The notes beneath the pieces were generated by a model, which was not told the DNA's origin, searched no databases, and saw only the letters and a program-made list of their open reading frames with translations. Below, in pieces: positions 24,641-32,822 of a stretch of DNA of 39,307 nt. The number at the start of each line of letters is the position of its first letter. The stretch's first letter is position 1. Origin of the DNA: CAYFLR01 sp964343805 (GTDB lineage Bacteria; Bdellovibrionota_B; Oligoflexia; CAYFLR01); the NCBI GenBank assembly GCA_964343805.1, contig CAYFLR010000054.1:1-39307 (forward strand), given 5' to 3'. The position numbers were made by a program, and so were the translations under genes.

Positions 24641-25369
24641 TTAATTATTATAATTTCCATTTAGAGAGTCTTTACAATACTCCTGTTCATTTTCCCATGT
24701 TCCATAAAAAACTGCAGAAACACTCTTTACATTTATATCTTCTGAAGCAGGCAGAACACAAGTTCCTTTTGTATCTTCGGTGGTACAGCCTCCATCAGGT
24801 TGGAATTTGGAAGTCACATTATCATCTTCATAAGAGGAACAGTTTTCCTCTGCTTTGGATCCACTATCTGTGGCGTTTAAATAAGCAATACAGAAAGACT
24901 TCTGAGAGTCCATGGTTATTTTACAGTATAAATAGCTCTCTGTACTTGTTTCGGTTTCGGTTTCGGTTTGAGAGAGTGCAGTAAATTCGCCATCCATCTC
25001 TTTACAATATTTTTCCTTCCAATGATTGGCAGCAGCATCATAGTAGTAGCGTGTTTCTCCTTTGTCATCACCCGTTCTTTCACATTTAGCTGAGGCACCT
25101 TTGGTATCGCAATTTGCGTCTGACCAAGTGGCGCTTTTGGCATCGTCAAAATGTTCATTATTATCACATTGGGATTTGACGGTTTTATCTTCGGCTCCAG
25201 TAATATCCCAATCTTCATAATTATGGTAATCAATGCATATTTTCTTATCACTGCCATCTTTATTTTGAATCACAACACAACTTCCCGTGATCTTCTTTTT
25301 AAACACACCACAAGACCATGAAAGAAAAAAACAAGTGATAAATGTTACTGTGACTCCCATCCTGTACAT
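24641..25369 (-). CDS. Cys-rich lipoprotein of unknown function
   Basis: 242 residues from ATG 25369 (GAGGAAAAAT upstream; a TTG four codons earlier is less likely). Signal ends FFLSWSC. The mature part has about 15 cysteines and two related segments, SCVVIQNKDGSDKKICIDYH near the start and YLYCKITMDSQKSFCIAYLN in the middle, suggesting an internal duplication. Between them is a short TETETETSTES stretch. It is acidic, and likely disulfide-bonded on the cell surface or in the periplasm. The Cys-rich composition resembles the middle part of the neighbouring lipoprotein at 25508. Not recognised as a known family. Confidence 0.75.
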   Translation of the reverse strand: MYRMGVTVTFITCFFLSWSCGVFKKKITGSCVVIQNKDGSDKKICIDYHNYEDWDITGAEDKTVKSQCDNNEHFDDAKSATWSDANCDTKGASAKCERTGDDKGETRYYYDAAANHWKEKYCKEMDGEFTALSQTETETETSTESYLYCKITMDSQKSFCIAYLNATDSGSKAEENCSSYEDDNVTSKFQPDGGCTTEDTKGTCVLPASEDINVKSVSAVFYGTWENEQEYCKDSLNGNYNN

Positions 25370-25507
25370 ATTTTTCCTCAAAGTAAAAAAGTAAATTATA
25401 ACAACTAAGACTAGGGGTATTTCCTATTCCCTCACTTCTTTGTCGTATTTAGTCATGTTACTATTTTAGATAATCCTTTTGAATATAAAATTATTTTTGG
25501 AGTTGTC

Positions 25508-27874
25508 ATGTTGCAAAACCGTATTTCTCTACGAGGTATCTTAGTGGCGTTCATTTTGCTTTCTTTTGGGGTATTTTTTTGCTCTAAGGATGACGATGAG
25601 GAACTAACTATTACCGCAGATCCAGAACCGGGATCTTTTTCTGAAGCTGTAGATATTACACTGACCGCCTCTATTGAGGATGCAACTATCTACTACACCA
25701 TTGACGGGTCACAGCCGACCCTAGAATCTGATATATATAAAGATCCAATAACTCTCAGCGCAACCACGACTCTTAAGGGATTTGCGGTGGCAACTATAAA
25801 AGACGAGGGAGTTGTTGGTATAGGGGATGATGAAAACAGGCAGATTGAATCGGAGGTTTTATCTGGAGAATATATTATAACAACTGGTTCAGGCACGGGT
25901 GCTGCAACTAGTATAGATACAGGTAGCTCTGATAGTTCTAATAATAGCAATGATAATCAAGTAGCCCAAGAGATTGCACATTGTCGACAGGACGACAAAT
26001 ACTGGTATGATGAGGCTTGTAACGAAGAGGTGATAACCTGTGATTTAAATAAGGGGTTGAAATTAGCAGAAGGGGGTGAAAGTTGTGATGCCATTTCAGC
26101 AGTAGAAGCTGTAAATATTACTGCTTGTCATGCCATTTCTAAATACTGGTATAGCTCCAGTTGTAACACCAGCCCTATTACCTGTAGTAAGGACTTAGGT
26201 AAGAAAATTCTCGATAATGAGACCTGTAAAAATTTGTCATTGAGCGAAGCAGATACGGAAGTTTCCTGTGAGGCATTAGAATACCATTGGTACAGTTCAA
26301 CTTGTAATTTAAATCCCCCTGCTCCCACTGTAACTGGTACTTCCTTAACCGCCGATAGAACTCCTACTTGGACATGGACCTCCGGTGGAGGAGGAAACGG
26401 AACTTATTGTTACAAATTGGATGATTCTGATTTATCTTCAGGATGTACTGAAACCACCTCTACCTCGTATACCCCGGGATCAAATTTATCACAGACCACT
26501 CATACCCTTTATGTCAAAGAGAAGGACAGTAATGGGAATTGGTCAAGTGTGGCCAATTATCCTATTCAAATCGTAATGGGAACATTTATTAAATTAGTGG
26601 GGGGAACAACCAGTGAGTACCTATATTCAGTTGTTGAAACCACTGATGGTGGTTTTGTGACTTGTGGTTTTGTAGAAAGTGATGGTGCCGGAACGAAAGA
26701 TGGATTCCTCTTTAAAACTGACAGCTATGGAAATGTTGTTTGGGATCGAACCATTGGTGGCGCGGATAATGATTATCTAAAGGCAGTCATTGAGATCGAT
26801 GATGGATATATTGTTGCCGGTTATACTAGCAGTGATGGAGCAGGAAGCGCCGATGGTATGCTGGTAAAGGTCAACAGTTCTGGTGTCATTGTATGGGATA
26901 AAACTTACGGAGGATCTGCTGGTGATTATTTTCATTCCGTGGTGGAAACTACAGATGGTTATATAGCCGCTGGCTACACACTGAGTGATGGCGCGGGAGG
27001 TATAGATGGCTTTATTGTTAAAGTAGATAATTCCGGTAACATTGTTTGGGATAAAACCTATGGAGGAACGGGCAGTGATTACCTTAAAAGAATAGTTGCT
27101 ACAACGGGAGGCTTTATTGTTGCTGGTTACACCAACGGAGATGGTGCGGGTGATTACGATGGATTCTTGATAAAAATTGATAGTACAGGAAACATTATTT
27201 GGGATCGAACCTTTGGCGGAACAGACTGGGATGCTTTTGAGTCGGTGGTAAATACATCAGATGGAGGGTTTGTTGCTGCCGGTAAAACCCAAAGCGACGG
27301 GGCCGGTGGGAATGATGGATTTTTAATAAAGGTAGATAGTTCTGGGACTATTGTCTGGGATAAAACAATAGGCAGTACAGGATCAGATATATTCAACACC
27401 GTTCTGGCTACTACTGATGGAGGATTTATTGCTGCAGGTTATACCGGTGGTGATGGTGGAGGTGGGTTAGATGGGTTTTTAGTTAAAGTTGATAGCTCTG
27501 GAACTCTAGTATGGGACAAAACTGTGGGAGGAAGTGAAGATGAATGGATCTTTTCTGTAATTGAAACTTCTGATGGTGGTCTAATGACGGCTGGAAAATC
27601 TCCCAGCGATGGAGCGGGAGAAAGTGATGGCCTTTTAATGAAAATAGATGGAAACGGAAATTTTACTGGAAGTGGATCTTCCTGGTTAGCTACTGCCGAT
27701 GATGCAGATTCCACCGCGAATGCTGATACTGCAGATACGGAAGCGAATGCGGATGATGCAGATGCTGAAGCGAATGCCGATACAGCCGATACTGAAGCCA
27801 ATGCCGATGATGCGGATGCAGAAGCTGATGCCGATGATGCAGATACCGAGACTTCTATTTATAGCTATCCTTAA
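25508..27874 (+). CDS. lipoprotein with chitobiase-type domain, Cys-rich repeats, seven beta-propeller-like repeats and Ala/Asp tail
   Basis: 788 residues; ATG 25508 follows GGAG. The N-terminal signal ends GVFFC, an atypical lipobox. Residues ~36-125 match a chitobiase/beta-hexosaminidase C-terminal-type beta domain (PEPGSFSEAVDITLTAS...IYYTIDGSQPT). Residues ~155-260 hold three Cys/Trp/Tyr repeats (CHAISKYWYSSSCNTSPITC). Residues ~358-720 are seven repeats of about 51 residues, each with a core like DGFLIKVDSSGNIVWDKT and GG, as in beta-propeller 'delta-60'-like repeats; seven suits a closed propeller. The end (residues ~737-781) is an acidic nonapeptide repeat tail. Surface-located protein of unknown ligand. 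It converges with the esterase-like gene. Confidence 0.85.
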   Translation: MLQNRISLRGILVAFILLSFGVFFCSKDDDEELTITADPEPGSFSEAVDITLTASIEDATIYYTIDGSQPTLESDIYKDPITLSATTTLKGFAVATIKDEGVVGIGDDENRQIESEVLSGEYIITTGSGTGAATSIDTGSSDSSNNSNDNQVAQEIAHCRQDDKYWYDEACNEEVITCDLNKGLKLAEGGESCDAISAVEAVNITACHAISKYWYSSSCNTSPITCSKDLGKKILDNETCKNLSLSEADTEVSCEALEYHWYSSTCNLNPPAPTVTGTSLTADRTPTWTWTSGGGGNGTYCYKLDDSDLSSGCTETTSTSYTPGSNLSQTTHTLYVKEKDSNGNWSSVANYPIQIVMGTFIKLVGGTTSEYLYSVVETTDGGFVTCGFVESDGAGTKDGFLFKTDSYGNVVWDRTIGGADNDYLKAVIEIDDGYIVAGYTSSDGAGSADGMLVKVNSSGVIVWDKTYGGSAGDYFHSVVETTDGYIAAGYTLSDGAGGIDGFIVKVDNSGNIVWDKTYGGTGSDYLKRIVATTGGFIVAGYTNGDGAGDYDGFLIKIDSTGNIIWDRTFGGTDWDAFESVVNTSDGGFVAAGKTQSDGAGGNDGFLIKVDSSGTIVWDKTIGSTGSDIFNTVLATTDGGFIAAGYTGGDGGGGLDGFLVKVDSSGTLVWDKTVGGSEDEWIFSVIETSDGGLMTAGKSPSDGAGESDGLLMKIDGNGNFTGSGSSWLATADDADSTANADTADTEANADDADAEANADTADTEANADDADAEADADDADTETSIYSYP
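27716..27850 (+). repeat. five tandem 27-bp (9-residue) Ala/Asp repeats in a lipoprotein tail
   Basis: Coding units ANADTADTE, ANADDADAE, ANADTADTE, ANADDADAE, ADADDADTE follow each other exactly, in an alternating AB-AB-B' order, giving a very acidic C-terminal tail before the last few residues (TSIYSYP). Confidence 0.9.
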
Positions 27875-27890
27875 TACTCTCTTCTACGGA

Positions 27891-27911
27891 TTCCTATTTT
27901 TATACTAGGAA
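27891..27911. terminator. weak hairpin between convergent genes
   Basis: TTCCTA (27891-27896) and TAGGAA (27906-27911) form a 6-bp stem with a 9-nt T-rich loop. It lies between the convergent stop codons and may help end both transcripts. Weak. Confidence 0.3.
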
Positions 27912-27917
27912 AATACT

Positions 27918-29290
27918 CTATTCTTCTATCCAGCTGCCGTTCTTACAGACCCATTTGCTCCCCTTGCCTTCATACACCTCACCCTCTTTACAAGATTTGA
28001 TACCGCTGTCATCTTTTTCCTTGTCACTCGCAGATGTTTCAGAATTTTTGACCTTTCCATCCGAACCAAGAATTGCGGCATTGATGGATTCTGCTATTCT
28101 TGTGGAAAGTGTTGATGTGCTTTGCTGCACCATAATGACGGCTGCCACATCCTCCTTGGGATCAGTCCAAGTGTATGTCCCCAAAGCACCTCCCCAGCCA
28201 TAGGATCCTTCACTTTGTCCGTTCTTTGCTAACTTAGAATCTAAAGTGATAGCAACGGTGTAACCAAAGCCCATTCCCGTTGGACCCTTTGCATAACCGC
28301 TGTAGAGTTCTCCCGCATGGTTTTTAGACATCATTTCTACTGACTTCTGTTTAAGTACCCTCTTACCNNNNNNNNNNNNNNTTTGTTGAGCAGCATTTGC
28401 TGAAAATGAAGAAAATCGCCGGCTGTACTTTTCAGCCCCCAAGATCCTGAGAAGTACCTGGGGGGAGCTCCCACATCTGGAAGAATCAAGCGCTTATGTT
28501 TATCTTTAGGCACGATCCAGTGAGTATCTTTCATGTCCAGTGGGTCAAAGATATATTTTTGGACAAATTCGTTAAATGGCATCTCAGACACAACTTCGAT
28601 AGCTCTTGCAACAACATCGAGTCCCATGCCATAACTCCACTTTGTCCCAGGATGAAAACTAAGAGGTTCTTTGGCCGTTTTGGCAATCATGCTAGCAAGG
28701 GTTTCATTCTCGTAGTCCGTCTTCTCTACTTTGGAGTAACCTGAAAAACCAGAGGTGTGGGTGAGCAGATCATGAATAGTAATGGGGCGTTCTGCCTCTA
28801 TTAACTTGGAATTCGTCTTTTCCTCTTCGGTAACATTAACCTTAGCACTTTTAAATTCAGGGATAAATTTTTCAATAGGATCAGTGGGTTTAAACAGACC
28901 TTGTTCAATTGCCACCATTGCAGCGACACCTAGAATTGGTTTCGTAGAGGACATCATGTGAAACATGGCATCAGGCTTTAGTGAGACCTTTTCATCCACA
29001 TCAGCAAGTCCCTGCGCTTTGAAATATATTACCTTACCATGTCTACAAACCCCGATTACAGCTCCTTGGATTTTGCCTTTTTCAATGAATTCATTTACCA
29101 CATCTTGAATTTTATTAAGTTGCTCTGTTGACATTCCAACCTTTTCAGGAGACGTCTTAGGGAGTTCCGGGATAGAAATTTGGAGAGGAGTTTCCTTTGT
29201 CTCCTTCTCATCCTTACTATCTTCATCTTCCTTAATCTGTCCACATCCAAAAAGAAAAAAAATAATTAAATATGTTATTAAAATTTTCAT
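27918..29290 (-). CDS. family VIII esterase / beta-lactamase-fold lipoprotein (split by an assembly gap)
   Basis: One gene read in two pieces because 14 undetermined bases (28368-28381) shift the frame; 12 or 15 would restore it. ATG 29290 has GGAG upstream. Signal ends LFGC (C16). The serine-hydrolase site is S114-x-x-K117 (HMMSSTKP) and Y220 (TKWSYGMGLDVVARAIEVVS). After the gap, SYGWGGALGTYTWTDP replaces the KTG motif by WGG-type, the pattern of EstB-like family VIII carboxylesterases. It should hydrolyse ester or amide bonds in the envelope; true beta-lactamase activity is less likely. A Ser/Lys/Glu linker and a Cys-containing tail (CKEGEVYEGKGSKWVCKNG) follow the catalytic domain, unlike most family members. 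Confidence 0.85.
28368..28381. other. assembly gap (14 N) inside esterase-like gene
   Basis: The two protein halves fit together with a few missing residues but are out of frame, so the true gap is probably 12 or 15 bases. Confidence 0.9.
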
Positions 29291-29321
29291 TCATTAACTC
29301 CTTGATAAGGAAAAATAAATT

Positions 29322-29876
29322 TTAGAAAAGTATTCCCATGCGCATACCATAGCGCAGATTAGAGCGTATTTGCAGGCGTGCTGGCTCTTCTGGAAAATCA
29401 AGATGAGATGATAACCCAGTAGACAGTGAGATGGTCACAAATTGAACAATCACAATGCGAAATCCGACTCCTAAAGCAAGAGCAGTTGTATAAGTTGATG
29501 AAAGATCTTCTTTATCGATTTTATCGTAAACAGCGATGCGTTGAAGGTCAATCATCATTTCTGCAAAAAAACCACCATGAGGAGCTCTCATCCAAGAGGG
29601 TCCCCACTCATGAAGCCACCAATGTGTACCTAATGAAACGGTAGTTGCGGTACCTGAGTAGTCTGCCATTGCCGAGCTACGTAATCCTACGCCCCCTTGG
29701 AGAGAAATGCGATCTGTTAACCACTGTTCATAGTCAATAGATAAACCGGGTGAAAGCAATGAGAGTAGACGAACTTCAACACCTTGCTTTGAAGGTATGG
29801 CTTCCGCGTAGGTACTCATAAAGGAGACACAAAGAGTGAAAATTAGGATCAATAATAGTCTATAGAAATATTTCAT
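29322..29876 (-). CDS. outer-membrane beta-barrel-like protein
   Basis: 184 residues. A signal peptide (MKYFYRLLLILIFTLCVSFMSTYAEA) is followed by alternating hydrophobic/polar strands (GVEVRLLSLLSPGLSIDYEQWL, ISLQGGVGLRSS, TTVSLGTHWWLHEW, FVTISLSTGLSSH, NLRYGMRMGILF) and a C-terminal phenylalanine, the recognition end of many outer-membrane barrels. It is probably a small 8-stranded porin-like or structural barrel. Translationally coupled to the alpha/beta hydrolase gene upstream: the hydrolase TAA and this ATG share one base (TAATG). Role unknown. Confidence 0.65.
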   Translation of the reverse strand: MKYFYRLLLILIFTLCVSFMSTYAEAIPSKQGVEVRLLSLLSPGLSIDYEQWLTDRISLQGGVGLRSSAMADYSGTATTVSLGTHWWLHEWGPSWMRAPHGGFFAEMMIDLQRIAVYDKIDKEDLSSTYTTALALGVGFRIVIVQFVTISLSTGLSSHLDFPEEPARLQIRSNLRYGMRMGILF

Positions 29877-30745
29877 TATGGTTTCCCTAATTGATCATAT
29901 AGAAAATCTTCAATCACAGCAAGAGCTTCAGGGCTCTGTTCAGGACTTCCACCCATAGGATCTCCCCCTCCCGGTCCTGGGTTAAATAAATGTCCACCCC
30001 CAGGAATCACCATAAGTTTAGCTTCCACCCTGGCATCTTTTAAAGCCTTGTACATTTTTTCTGAGTGTTCAATAGGATTGATAACATCTCCTTCTCCGTG
30101 AATAAATAAAAATGGCGGATCAGATTTATCTACATGTGTGATAGGAGAAGCTTCTATCCAAGTATTCCTAGCTTCATCTTTTCCTCCTCCTAGATATTTC
30201 TGCATTGTTTCGTCTTCGGCCCCATCAAGGAGATTCAAAATTCCAGCAGAACTTATTGCTGCGGCTGGGCGAATACCAGTTGCCTCTGTATCACATTGAT
30301 TAACGATAGACTGAAGTGATTCACCTGTTGCTAGCAGACTTATAAGTTGTGCACCAGCACTGTAGCCAAAAAGGGCCACTCGTTTTGGGTCAAACCCATA
30401 CTGTTTTGCATTTGTTATAAAAGAGTCCCATGCACAAGAAATGTCCTGAGAGCTTAAAGGGTATACGCCTTTTGGGAGTAGCCTATATCCAACCGTAACG
30501 GCAACAAAACCTAGGTCGGCTAGGTATTCTGCTAGGGGACGCAGAGAGTTTTTATCTCCCGTTTCCCAGCCACCTCCATGTACCAAAAAAATAGCAGGAC
30601 CAGATCCAGAGGCTTTTTTAGGTATGATAACATCCATCTTTGTTTTAGAACCAGTTTCAGGATCATAATCGACGGTAATGATGGTGTGTTCGACTTCAGA
30701 ACAACTTATTATGAATAGGACTAAAAGCAAAATTGATTTTAACAC
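29876..30745 (-). CDS. alpha/beta-hydrolase esterase/lipase lipoprotein (BD-FAE/HSL-like)
   Basis: About 290 residues starting at GTG 30745, chosen because GGAGA lies seven bases upstream and it begins the signal (MLKSILLLVLFIISC, C15). The catalytic parts are all present: oxyanion-hole HGGGW at 56-60, nucleophile elbow GYSAGAQ (S129), acid in HGEGDVINP, and histidine in GGGHLF. This is the order of BD-FAE / carboxylesterase-type hydrolases. It probably hydrolyses carboxylic esters at the periplasmic or outer face. It overlaps the next gene's start by one base. Neighbours: a second predicted esterase lipoprotein lies two genes downstream. Confidence 0.88.
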   Translation of the reverse strand: MLKSILLLVLFIISCSEVEHTIITVDYDPETGSKTKMDVIIPKKASGSGPAIFLVHGGGWETGDKNSLRPLAEYLADLGFVAVTVGYRLLPKGVYPLSSQDISCAWDSFITNAKQYGFDPKRVALFGYSAGAQLISLLATGESLQSIVNQCDTEATGIRPAAAISSAGILNLLDGAEDETMQKYLGGGKDEARNTWIEASPITHVDKSDPPFLFIHGEGDVINPIEHSEKMYKALKDARVEAKLMVIPGGGHLFNPGPGGGDPMGGSPEQSPEALAVIEDFLYDQLGKP

Positions 30746-30916
30746 TTCTTGGTCTCCACTTAACAAACGAACTCAATCTCATCTAAATGATTATACTCCA
30801 AATCTAAAAGTTCTGAGAGTTAATCCTCAAAACTATCCATCCAAAAGTTCTTAAAACAATCGTAAAGGGAAGTTGTAAACCTTCTCCTAGAGATATTTTA
30901 AGCAACTGAATGATAT

Positions 30917-31927
30917 TCATCTAGGAGTTGATTTAGATTTGTGACTTGTGGGTAATTGAAAGTCGCTTACAAAGATACCATTTATTACATGATCTAGATT
31001 GATAAATGGAGTTCCTGCTTTGACCCGTGAAAGGTACTTTCCCAGAAAATTCTTAGCAAAATCACTTTCAAGGTCTTCTGAAGCGAATATGACAATGATG
31101 AGAATCAATTCTCTGAGTTTGAAAAATGAATTGAGTTTCAAAAACCATTTTCTATCTAAGCGGTTTTCAGTTTCATAACCTTGCATAAATGGTTTGATAA
31201 AATCTATTATCTTTTGCTCAATGTATTTTTCTTCAAAGCAGAATTGATAGAAGATGATAATGGCAATGTCACTGATGAAATGCATATAAGCGCAATCATC
31301 AAAGTCAAAGAATGTTAGGTTTTGACCGTCAAAAAACATATTGCCAAAATGCAGATCAGTGTGGATAAGACCATAGGAATCTCTGTCCCTTTCAAATTTT
31401 TTGATTTCATCCATCTGCCTGATGGTCAGATCTAAAATTTCTTTATGCTCGGAAGGGATATTTCGTCTCCCCATATCGATAAAGTCTTCCTCATGCCAGT
31501 GATACCTTACATAATTCGGCTTATAATTTTTGGCTAGTTTATGAAGTTTTCCTACCGCTTTCCCCAAATTATAACTAAAGTGAGAGGTCCTATCTTCACG
31601 GCTGACAAAAGCTCCTGGGGCTTTGGTAAAGACACAAACTGAGAAGTAGTCTTTGTCATTACAATTTACTTTAAAAACCAATTCGCTATCTGTTGAAGGA
31701 ACAACAGTTGAGACATTGGCACCATTTTTTGATAAATAATCTATAAATTCTAGTTCAGCATAAACATGTTTAAATTCACGATGGGTGGAATGTACAAACC
31801 TGAGTATATATTCCGATCCGTTTTTTTCATATTCATAGATGAAGTTTTCAAAGCCACCGAGCTTTTCCACCTTTTCATAAGGAATTCCATATCGCTCTAT
31901 CGCTTTTAGAATGATATCCTTATTCAT
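30917..31927 (-). CDS. aminoglycoside phosphotransferase-family kinase (APH/choline-kinase-like)
   Basis: 336 residues from ATG 31927 (AAGGA five bases upstream; a TTG 12 codons earlier overlaps the upstream remnant). The APH-fold motifs are intact: EYILRF with R43 in the usual lysine position, Brenner motif HTDLHFGN (D191, N196) and FDFDDC (D208). Such kinases phosphorylate small hydroxylated molecules (aminoglycosides, choline, homoserine, thiamine-like substrates) or act on proteins. The whole domain (about 20-250) is complete and a helical C-terminal part follows. Resistance cannot be claimed from the sequence. It is downstream of the decayed region at 31954-32640, which may once have been in the same transcript. 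Confidence 0.85.
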   Translation of the reverse strand: MNKDIILKAIERYGIPYEKVEKLGGFENFIYEYEKNGSEYILRFVHSTHREFKHVYAELEFIDYLSKNGANVSTVVPSTDSELVFKVNCNDKDYFSVCVFTKAPGAFVSREDRTSHFSYNLGKAVGKLHKLAKNYKPNYVRYHWHEEDFIDMGRRNIPSEHKEILDLTIRQMDEIKKFERDRDSYGLIHTDLHFGNMFFDGQNLTFFDFDDCAYMHFISDIAIIIFYQFCFEEKYIEQKIIDFIKPFMQGYETENRLDRKWFLKLNSFFKLRELILIIVIFASEDLESDFAKNFLGKYLSRVKAGTPFINLDHVINGIFVSDFQLPTSHKSKSTPR

Positions 31928-31953
31928 GGCTTCCTTAATATGTCTTTCCACTT

Positions 31954-32640
31954 TTAACTCCAATATAAAATGCCGCCCTCTTTCATGGTCACTGCACCTA
32001 TGATCCCGCCGACGAGAACTCCCCCTATACCAGATAGTGCCCCCATGAGTGGTCCTCCTACCATGCCAGATACTAACTTCAAGGAGAGTTGTCCTAGTCC
32101 CAGTTCAGATTCCTTCTTTTGAGATGAATATGTGAATCAGTTTTTACTATACTAAAAAACACGAAAGACCACAAACCCGGTTCACCGCCCTTACACACTG
32201 CCGCCGAGAATATTAAAGATGTTGATGATGATGAGATGGTCAGGTACTTAATAAAACGTGGCGCTCGTAAATAAGCTCCTTCATAGACTTTTTTGTATCC
32301 ATTGTCTGTGAGCCATTTAATAAAGGAGTAGCTTTCATTGTGATCATTGCTAATTTTACTGAAAAAATAGAACAGATGGATCTTGCCATCAGCAAAGGGA
32401 CGATGAAAATCTGGATAAATACTTTTGTCTTGAGTTTGCAGTGTGACTTTTGAAACTTTCAGAGAAGCTAATTTGATCATCGGACCCTAAACCGCCGATT
32501 CCACCGCCAGTTCCATTTGCCCTTGTACTACTGCCATTAGCGCTACCTCCACCAGTTGCTGTATCAGGATTTCCGGTGCCAGCATTTATTGGAGTTGTAG
32601 ATACCAAAGCGGCAGATCTGGTTGGCCAAACCCCATTCAA
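31954..32640 (-). pseudogene. decayed gene(s): Gly-rich start, ankyrin-like middle, glycine-zipper end
   Basis: No single ORF spans this stretch, but three minus-strand frames in a row look protein-like: 32640-32470, Gly/Asn/Ser/Thr-rich after a ribosome-site-like AGGAG; 32480-32281, with DGKIHLFYFF and SFIKWLTDNGYKK, which resembles a degenerate ankyrin repeat; and 32136-31954, a 60-codon open frame with a glycine zipper GMVGGPLMGALSGIGGVLVGG ending YWS. Between them are frame changes and a stop. The simplest explanation is one or more frameshifted or rearranged genes. I cannot tell a real lesion from sequencing or scaffolding error. The final stop lies 27 bases before the APH-type gene's start. 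Confidence 0.4.
32128..32274 (+). pseudogene. orphan ankyrin-repeat fragment on the plus strand
   Basis: An open frame without a start codon, from after a TGA at 32125 to TAA at 32272, ends GSPPLHTAAENIKDVDDDEM then VRYLIKRGARK. This matches the ankyrin consensus (G-x-TPLHxAA ... VxxLLxxGA). It looks like the last repeat of an ankyrin protein whose remainder is absent. It meets the minus-strand ankyrin-like remnant tail to tail near 32275. Confidence 0.45.
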
Positions 32641-32673
32641 CTCCTTTTATTATAGCGAGTTATTTCCACTCCA

Positions 32674-32712
32674 ATATTTCCACCTTTTTTAAGGATGCTT
32701 ATGGTGGAATAT
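32674..32712. other. hairpin upstream of LVIVD lipoprotein gene
   Basis: ATATTTCCACC (32674-32684) pairs with GGTGGAATAT (32703-32712): ten pairs with one bulged T and an 18-nt loop with a run of six T. It lies 110 bases before the start of the next gene, in the divergent spacer. Function unknown. Confidence 0.35.
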
Positions 32713-32822
32713 CCCTTAATTATCTATTAGTTAAAAAAAGAACCTAAGAGTGTCTTAAGCTCACAGATAGCAATTACGATCATTGGTTATGGAGCATAAA
32801 CATAATCATCCAATGGGAAAAT

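Noticed and set aside
27439..27801. Ala/Ser-rich minus-strand ORF opposite the lipoprotein tail
   Set aside because: It is the antisense of the 27-bp repeat tail, with no start context.
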